DNA from: Ignavibacteriales bacterium
GTDB lineage: Bacteria > Bacteroidota > Ignavibacteria > Ignavibacteriales > Melioribacteraceae
Direction of reading: 5' to 3'
Assembly (NCBI GenBank): GCA_020635285.1
Contig: JACKAB010000008.1
Coordinates: forward strand, 310,001-374,000
Length of the DNA stretch: 64,000 bases
The notes beneath the pieces were generated by a model. That model had not been told where the DNA came from and searched no databases. It worked only from the letters and a program-made list of their open reading frames with translations. The translations under genes and the position numbers were made by a program. Below, one piece after another: positions 58,284-64,000 of the stretch (position 1 is its first letter; every line of letters begins with the position of its first letter).

Positions 58284-58884
58284 CCTAGAACTTTTTATTA
58301 AGTACACAGATGATAATTTATCTTCAGAAGAAAAAGAAAAATTTGAAACTAAACTTTCTGAAGATGAAAAATTTAGTAATGAATTTCATTTATTTCTAAA
58401 TGAACAAAAATCACTGAACAATAATACAGAATTAGATGAAAGATATTTTTCTTCTCTTTTGCCTAAAGTTAAGAATAGAATTAAAGAAGGAAGAGAAGTT
58501 AAAAATAACTTATGGGGAATACCCAAAATTGCTTATTCAATTCCGATCTTAATTTTAGCTACAATAATAGTTTTTAATTTATTTTCTTCAAATAATAAAA
58601 TTGATAATCCATTCAATTCTGAAAAATTATTTACGTTTTTTACAAACGACTCGAATATGGCAGCTGAACTGTTTGATTCTGCGCTGAAAATTGATAATAA
58701 TTATTTATTAGATCAAAAAAATTATTCAGCAATTTATAACGAATACGAATACAATGACTTGCTTATAAATTATGTTGAGGAAAACTCTCAATCAATTGAA
58801 ATAAATGATAGCTTATTGAATAAACTAAGTGACAATGAGTTTAACTTGGTTTATGATGAATTAATTTCTAAAAAAATACTTTAG
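58276..58884 (+). CDS. Putative anti-sigma factor (single-TM)
   Basis: The 202-residue product has a cytosolic N-terminal part of about 85 residues (LELFIKYTDDNLSSEEKEKFE, typical of the short zinc-less anti-sigma plan), one transmembrane helix at about 93-114 (YSIPILILATIIVFNLF), and a periplasmic Asn/Ser-rich tail. No ZAS-type HxxxCxxC motif is visible. It overlaps the ECF sigma gene by 8 bases, which is the usual arrangement. Assignment is by position and topology. Confidence 0.75.
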   Translation: MNNLELFIKYTDDNLSSEEKEKFETKLSEDEKFSNEFHLFLNEQKSLNNNTELDERYFSSLLPKVKNRIKEGREVKNNLWGIPKIAYSIPILILATIIVFNLFSSNNKIDNPFNSEKLFTFFTNDSNMAAELFDSALKIDNNYLLDQKNYSAIYNEYEYNDLLINYVEENSQSIEINDSLLNKLSDNEFNLVYDELISKKIL

Positions 58885-58892
58885 GTGAAAAA

Positions 58893-59366
58893 ATGAAAAT
58901 AAAAAATGTACTTTTGCTATTTATGTTTGCAGCAGCTTTGATTTATCCCCAAGACAGACAATCGCGTGATTTTAAGAAGCATAGTAAAAAATTTGAACAA
59001 TTAGAACAATTAAAGCTTTTAGAAATTCTTAATCTAGACGAAACAACTGCCATTAAATTCATAACACGTAGGAACAAAAACAAAGAGAACCTGCGCTCAA
59101 TCATGAATCAAATGGATGAAGTTTTTAATAAATTAGAAGCACTGGTAGATAGTGATGCTAAAAGTAAAAATTATAATGAACAAATAAATCAAGTACTTTT
59201 GCTTGAGATCAAAATTGCAAATGAAAAAAGCAATTTTCTAAAATCATTGAAGGATATTTTAAGTGAGGAACAAATTGCCAAAGTAATTTTGTTCGAGAGA
59301 AAATTCAAACGAGACGTGCGCGATGCTTTATTAGAAAGGGGTAAAAAAAGATTTAAAGAAGATTAA
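58893..59366 (+). CDS. Periplasmic helical Spy-like protein, ECF operon
   Basis: The 157-residue product has a signal peptide (MKIKNVLLLFMFAAALIYPQ) and a mature helical protein with the pattern LEILNLDETTAIKFITRRNK and a later ILSEEQIAKVILFERKF helix. The layout is like the Spy/CpxP/LTXXQ family. It lies 8 bases after the anti-sigma gene and completes a sigma/anti-sigma/periplasmic-protein operon, plausibly an envelope-stress sensor system together with the divergent Spy-like gene. Confidence 0.72.
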   Translation: MKIKNVLLLFMFAAALIYPQDRQSRDFKKHSKKFEQLEQLKLLEILNLDETTAIKFITRRNKNKENLRSIMNQMDEVFNKLEALVDSDAKSKNYNEQINQVLLLEIKIANEKSNFLKSLKDILSEEQIAKVILFERKFKRDVRDALLERGKKRFKED

Positions 59367-59594
59367 TGTAAAATAGCCTCTAATAAATTTCGTATCTCCA
59401 AGGTCTGATGAGCAATTTTTTTCATTAACAGAAAGACTTAAATTAAGATAAAATCTGCAAATAAAAATGGAATTGTGATCTCCAGCATTTCAAAACAGAC
59501 AAAATTAAATTAGTATTAATTGCTTGGAACAAATTTTAATTTAATATTGTTTACAAAACGAGCACAAATATTTAAGATAGTACCAATTAAAGCT
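59367..59594. other. Non-coding AT-rich gap before tRNA-Leu
   Basis: No convincing open reading frame or structured RNA is visible in this stretch. The final 40 bases before the tRNA hold a promoter, listed separately. A spurious minus-strand frame across the tRNA is a shadow. Confidence 0.4.
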
Positions 59595-59626
59595 ATTGCA
59601 TTTTTATCACCATAACTTTATCTTTG
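59595..59626 (+). promoter_or_regulatory. Bacteroidota-type promoter of tRNA-Leu
   Basis: ATTG at 59595-59598 and TATCTTTG at 59619-59626 are a good match to the TTTG (-33) and TAnnTTTG (-7) elements used by the Bacteroidota-type primary sigma factor, with 20 bases between. Transcription would start about 5-8 bases later, just before the tRNA at 59638. Confidence 0.65.
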
Positions 59627-59637
59627 TGATTGACTTT

Positions 59638-59721
59638 GCGGAAGTGGTGAAATTGGTATACACGCTATCTTGAGGGGGTAGTGCTCGTAAGGGCATGCGG
59701 GTTCAAGTCCCGCTTTCCGCA
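59638..59721 (+). tRNA. tRNA-Leu(GAG)
   Basis: Acceptor arms GCGGAAG (59638-59644) and TTTCCGC (59714-59720) pair with one G-T, and A59721 is the discriminator. The anticodon arm CTATC-TTGAGGG-GGTAG gives anticodon GAG. A long variable arm and the T arm GCGGGTTCAAGTCCCGC are present, as expected for a class II tRNA. CCA is not encoded. Confidence 0.95.
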
Positions 59722-59759
59722 CACGGTTTTTTATTAACAAAAAAAGAAAGGTGAGATTT

Positions 59760-60533
59760 ATGAAAAAAATCTTTTTAATTGGGTTTATTCTGCTGTTCAG
59801 TTTTACAGCAACTCTTTTTTCCCAAGATGCAGAAATGAACAATGACGCTGCAAAGTTATACAACGAAGGCAACAAACAAATGAACGCCGGTAATTTTGCT
59901 GGTGCTACTGAAAATTATAATAAAGCGTTAGCAATTGACAAAGATTATAGAATCTATTATCAGTTAAGTGCAGTTTATAAAAAGCAAAGAAATTTTGAAA
60001 AAGCTGAAGAAGCATTAAAGAATTGTATTTCTAAAAATCCTAAATTTGCGCTGGCCTATAATTCTATGGGAACCAACTATTATTCGTGGGGCAAGTACGA
60101 TTTAGCTTTGGAGAATTTTAAAAAGTTTAGTGAAACTACCGATGAAAAAAAGTATAAAGCTCAAGCAGCAAAATATATGTCTTTAGCATATACAAAATTA
60201 GGGGAAAACTCGCTTCAAGAGAAAAATTTTGATAAAGCAATTGAATATTTGAAAAATGCAGTTGCTAGTGATGATTATGATGCCGCATATTTAAAATTAG
60301 CTGATGCTTATATTGAGAAAGGCAATTATCAAGAAGCACTTGAGGCTGCTGAAAATGCTTTAAAGTACCGAGAAAAAAAATCTAAAGTTCCTCAAGGTGC
60401 AGCTTATTTTTATAAAGGAATGGCTTACAAAGGATTAAACAATACTGCCCAAGCTAAAGAAAATTTCAAAATTGCCAGTTCAGATAAACAATACAGAGAT
60501 AGAAGCAATCACGAAATTAAATATCTCAATTAG
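59760..60533 (+). CDS. Secreted tetratricopeptide repeat protein
   Basis: The 257-residue product has a signal peptide (MKKIFLIGFILLFSFTATLFSQ) and about five TPR motifs, for example NEGNKQMNAGNFAGATENYNKAL and ADAYIEKGNYQEALEAAENAL. It should be a periplasmic scaffold. ATG 59760 is preferred over a GTG three codons upstream because of the AAAGGTGAG site. It follows tRNA-Leu by 38 bases and ends in a strong terminator. Confidence 0.85.
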   Translation: MKKIFLIGFILLFSFTATLFSQDAEMNNDAAKLYNEGNKQMNAGNFAGATENYNKALAIDKDYRIYYQLSAVYKKQRNFEKAEEALKNCISKNPKFALAYNSMGTNYYSWGKYDLALENFKKFSETTDEKKYKAQAAKYMSLAYTKLGENSLQEKNFDKAIEYLKNAVASDDYDAAYLKLADAYIEKGNYQEALEAAENALKYREKKSKVPQGAAYFYKGMAYKGLNNTAQAKENFKIASSDKQYRDRSNHEIKYLN

Positions 60534-60556
60534 GCTGAATTAAATAATTTTTTAGT

Positions 60557-60590
60557 AACCCAATTCACATTTTTTGAATTGGGTTTTTTT
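60557..60590 (+). terminator. Rho-independent terminator after TPR gene
   Basis: An 11-bp stem (AACCCAATTCA 60557-60567 with TGAATTGGGTT 60575-60585), loop CATTTTT, followed by a T run to 60590. Confidence 0.93.
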
Positions 60591-60773
60591 GTCCCCACTT
60601 AAAGTACACTATCCAAATAAGTTATGAAAATATCATAATAATTCTCTTTAACTTAATCTACTATTTACTTATATTTTAGAAATATAATTTTTAATAAATT
60701 GTGGAACTATTTCTAGAAGTTTTCGTTTAAAAAGATAAAAAAATTTAATAATCGAATTCTAACACCAAACAAA

Positions 60774-63749
60774 ATGAATATATTTTTTAGAACTTCATCA
60801 ATATTTCTTGTAATAACTCAAATGCTAATTGGTCAAACTGATATTTCATTTTATTCTAATGGGATGGAATACTTTAATAATGGCGATTATTCGAAAGCAA
60901 TTACAAGTTTTAACAATTATACGAAACAATCAGAAGTAGACGAAAATCTACTTTCGAGCGCAAAATTATATATTGGTGAAAGTCTTTTAGGTTTAGAACA
61001 ATTCGATGGTGCAATTACTCAATTTGAGTCATTTATTGATGAATATCCAACATCGAATTTACGAGAGCTTGCCCTTTATAGATTGGGAAATCTTTATTTT
61101 GAAAAAAAAACTGTATGATAAGAGCAGAGATAGATTGGTTATGTTAGTAAATCATTATCCAAAATCTGAGTATTCCGGTTCTTCTTATCATTTAATAGGT
61201 GAAACTTTTATTGAGGAAAATGATTTAAATAAGGCTGAAAAGTTTTTTAGTACTGCAGTAAACTCCAAACAAAATAATACATTCGTTGATCATAGCATTT
61301 TTGCTTTGGCAAATCTTTACGAGAAAAAAGGCGAATACAGAAAAGCTGTTGCATCTTATGATAAAATTTTGGGTTTCCATAGAGAGAGTGAATTAGCAGC
61401 TCAAGCTCAATTAAGAATTGGAATATGTTACTATCAACTTAAAGAATATGATAATGCGATTTTGGAGTTATCTGATCCACTAACCGAAAAACTTAATTCT
61501 GATGATAGAAATGACGCTGATTATATTTTAGCAAATGCATTCTATAATTTAAAAGAATTCGATTCTTCATCTGAGGCTTATAAAAAATTTTTAAACAACT
61601 CACCCTCTGAAGATATGATGAATAAAATTAGGTATGGGTTGGCTTGGATTCATTTTCAAAAGGAAATTACGAAAGTTCTTTTAAGCTCTTCAACTTACTT
61701 TCTCAATCTAAAGATGATTCAATTGCTTTAAAATCTTTGTACTGGAGCGGTGAATCTAAAAGGTATGAAGGCAAATACGATGAATCGATTGAAATTCAAA
61801 AAAGATTTGCGTTAAAATATCCTAATCACCCATTAGCAGAAAGTGTAAGATTAAATATTGGAATTAGTAAGTTTAGTGAAGATAATTTTGAAGCATCAGA
61901 AGAATCTTTACTTCAAGCAATTAACTCTCCAGATCCAATAGCCCGATCAAAATCATACACACTTTTAGGTGAAATTAATTTAAAAAAGAAAGACTATTCA
62001 AAAGCAAAATCTTTTTTTCAGAATGGAATTAATATTTCTCAAATTCCAAAAGAGCTTAAGGACAGATGCTTATTGGGATTGGGCGTTTCCAATTATTATT
62101 TAAATGACAACATTGAAGCTATAAAAAACTTTAACGCCATTAATGAAGGCGATACTGAGCTGGATAAAAGCAAATTGTATTTTTATAGAGCTGAAGCAAA
62201 TTTTGTTCTTGGCAATTATTCAAAATCAATTTCTGATTATAATAGTATAAAAGCCGAAGACGCTCAAATGACTAACAACGTTAGTTATGGAAAGGGCTAT
62301 TCATATTTCAATTTAAAAGATTTTGGAAAATCAGCATACTATTTTACAGAGTTTATTCAAAATTCTTCAAATGATAAAAAAGTAAATGAATGCCAACTTA
62401 GATTAGCAGATTGTTTTTATGCTGAAAAAGATTTTGTTAAAGCTAGCACTTATTACCAAAGGGCACTTATTAATTCTGATGAATTTAACAATGATGAAAG
62501 AGCATTTTTTAATTATGCTCAATCGCTTTTTAAATCTGGTAGTTACACCGATGCCATAAAAGTTTTAGAGCAGATTCAGCTTAAATTTCCGGCATCAAGT
62601 TATGCCGATGATTCACAATATCTAATCGGCTGGATCGCATTTCAAAGAAATGAATTTGATGAAGCAATTAAAAATTATAATATTTTAATCGATCGATATC
62701 AACAATCAACATTACTGCCAATTGCCTACTACTCAATCGGCGATTCATATTTTAACAGAGGCGAATATAGTAAAGCAGTTGCAAGTTATAATAGATTGAT
62801 TGCACAATATCCAAATTCACAATATGTATTTGATGCAGTGAATGGAATTCAATATTCTTTTATTGTTCAAGACCAGCAAGATAACGCAATAAATTACTTG
62901 CGAGATTTTATTTCAAATCATTCCGGCCTAGATTTTCTCGATAAAATTCAATTTAAGATAGGTGAAATATATTACAGCGCAAATAATTACGAAGCGGCAA
63001 TTCTTGAATATGAAAAATTAATTGATAATTATCCAAAAAGTGGTTTAATTCCGCAAACTTATTACTGGCTTGGTAAAAGTTTGTTTATATTAAACCGACC
63101 TGAAGAGGCAATTTCATTTTTTGAATTTGTTAAAAATGGATATTTAAATACGGAAGAAGGTTTCAATTCGGTGTTGGAGCTAGGTAATATTTTTAGAAAA
63201 ATGAATAATAGCGCTGCAGAAACAGTTTTGTATGATGAAGTAATTCCAAAGCTTTCTGATTCCAAAAGGATTTCAGAAATAAAATTTGTTAAAGCTCAAA
63301 GTTATATTGCAAGTGAAAAAATTCCAGAAGCCTATGAAGCTTTAAAAGAAATTGTTGATTTAAGAGATGGTTCTTTATTTAATCATAAAGCAGAAATTGA
63401 ATTAGGAATTTTAGAATTAGCAAGGGGTAATTTTGAAAATTCACTAAGTCTTTTTGAGGATGTTGCAAAAAATAGAAAAGACGATCTTGCAGCACAAGCC
63501 CTTTATTATATTGGATTAAATTATTTCCAGCAAGAACGAATTCCAGAAGCAATTACAGAGCTTATTAAGGTTAGATCTGTTTATTCTTTGTATGATGAGT
63601 GGTATACAAAATCATTATTATTATTAGGCGATTGCTATGTTATTAACGGAGCTAAAGGTGATGCTGCAGATATGTACAAAGCTGTTTTAAAGAGACACAG
63701 AAAAAATCAATATGCTGAAGAAGCAAAAGAAAAATTAGATAAATTATGA
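60774..63749 (+). CDS. Large secreted TPR protein (two compensating frameshifts)
   Basis: With one A removed from the A9 run at 61102-61110 and one T added to the T4 run at 61653-61656, a single 991-residue protein results: signal peptide (MNIFFRTSSIFLVITQMLIG) and more than fifteen TPR-like repeats (e.g. NNGDYSKAITSFNNY, YEKKGEYRKAVASYDKIL, YFNRGEYSKAVASYNRLI). The architecture resembles the BamD/YbgF type of periplasmic TPR scaffold, but much longer. Its stop overlaps the next start by 4 bases (ATGA). The 183 bases upstream are AT-rich with no feature I can support beyond the preceding terminator. Confidence 0.82.
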
Positions 63750-64000
63750 AAAAAATAATTATTCCATTTTTATTTTGTACATCTTTTTTGATGGCTCAAG
63801 AAAATCAAGGGCAGGGAATTGAATTGCCTGATTTTGTTATAACTGGTAAAGAAAATGTTTCGGTTCCTAAAATGGAAAAATCAAAGCCAGATTTAATTCC
63901 GCTTTTATCTAAAGATTTTTTTACTCCAACCAACATAAGCGATGAACAAACAAGCATTAATCTTCCGGAACTAGAAAATAAGATAATGAATATTCCATCT
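63746..64000 (+). CDS. Secreted outer-membrane-type protein, N-terminal fragment (runs off window)
   Basis: From ATG 63746 the frame is open to the window end (85 codons). It begins with a signal peptide (MKKIIIPFLFCTSFLMAQ), then GQGIELPDFVITGKENVSVP. A segment of the LPDFVITG type after the signal peptide is reminiscent of the N-termini of outer-membrane or TonB-linked proteins in this lineage. The start overlaps the TPR gene stop (ATGA), so the two are translationally coupled and probably act together. The rest is outside the window, so no family can be named. Confidence 0.7.
   Translation, partial: MKKIIIPFLFCTSFLMAQENQGQGIELPDFVITGKENVSVPKMEKSKPDLIPLLSKDFFTPTNISDEQTSINLPELENKIMNIPS

Noticed and set aside
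59618..59875. Minus-strand frame across tRNA-Leu
   Set aside because: It overlaps the tRNA and the TPR signal peptide region; the protein contains translated tRNA sequence.
1..64000. CRISPR array, rRNA operon, prophage or transposase
   Set aside because: I looked for regularly spaced direct repeats, rRNA-like segments and transposase or integrase motifs on both strands and saw none that I could support.

Overview
This is an AT-rich bacterial chromosome segment. It opens inside rpoB and runs through rpoC and the whole str-S10-spc-alpha ribosomal supercluster (about 1-25.9 kb), then into housekeeping, envelope and accessory genes. Several things point to the Bacteroidota/Chlorobiota/Ignavibacteriota lineage. 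tuf lies between fusA and rpsJ, there is no adk between secY and map, and the primary sigma factor is short and lacks region 1.1. Many start codons are TTG or GTG, and a TAnnTTTG-type promoter sits in front of tRNA-Leu. Ignavibacteriota is my best guess; this is inference from gene order and family resemblance, not from a search.

Layout. 1-25.9 kb: rpoBC, rpsL-rpsG-fusA-tuf, then rpsJ to rplQ with secY, map, infA, rpoA and a tRNA-Gln(TTG) between rplR and rpsE. 26-31.3 kb: engB, a membrane GAF-GAF protein with a degenerate GGDEF domain, deoB, two tandem EutN/CcmL-type microcompartment vertex genes and rpoD. 31.3-38.2 kb: an NlpC/P60 lipoprotein, fumC, an Mrr-type restriction gene, a VapBC toxin-antitoxin pair with a palindromic operator, a 7-TM protein and tkt. 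38.2-45.2 kb: a VTT membrane protein, an NagX/HGSNAT-like protein, an acyl-CoA synthetase, metG and an orphan-looking DNA methyltransferase. 45.3-51.7 kb: three PpiC/SurA periplasmic foldases, a MoxR ATPase and an M23 peptidase. 51.7-56.1 kb: an MBL-fold hydrolase, a Fur-family regulator, dodecin, a peroxiredoxin, and a PTPS/folE/SDR/SDR cluster that looks like tetrahydrobiopterin synthesis. 56.2-59.4 kb: an uncharacterised protein behind a perfect CRP/FNR-like site, and an ECF sigma/anti-sigma unit flanked by two Spy-like periplasmic proteins. 59.6-64 kb: tRNA-Leu(GAG), two TPR proteins and the start of an outer-membrane-type protein.

The most conspicuous anomaly is a set of about fifteen single-base indels, mostly in A or T runs, that break nine genes, including genes expected to be essential or central (rplC, tkt, fumC). 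In each case the protein continues cleanly in another frame. Residual sequencing or assembly error is the simplest explanation; transcriptional slippage or decay are alternatives. I report these loci as single genes with the break positions.

The best candidates for new biology are the isolated BMC vertex pair fused in an operon with the primary sigma factor, the tetrahydrobiopterin-like cluster with a strongly eukaryote-like PTPS, the helix-hairpin-helix extension on L17, and a dispersed intergenic palindromic repeat. I see no CRISPR array, rRNA operon, prophage or transposase.
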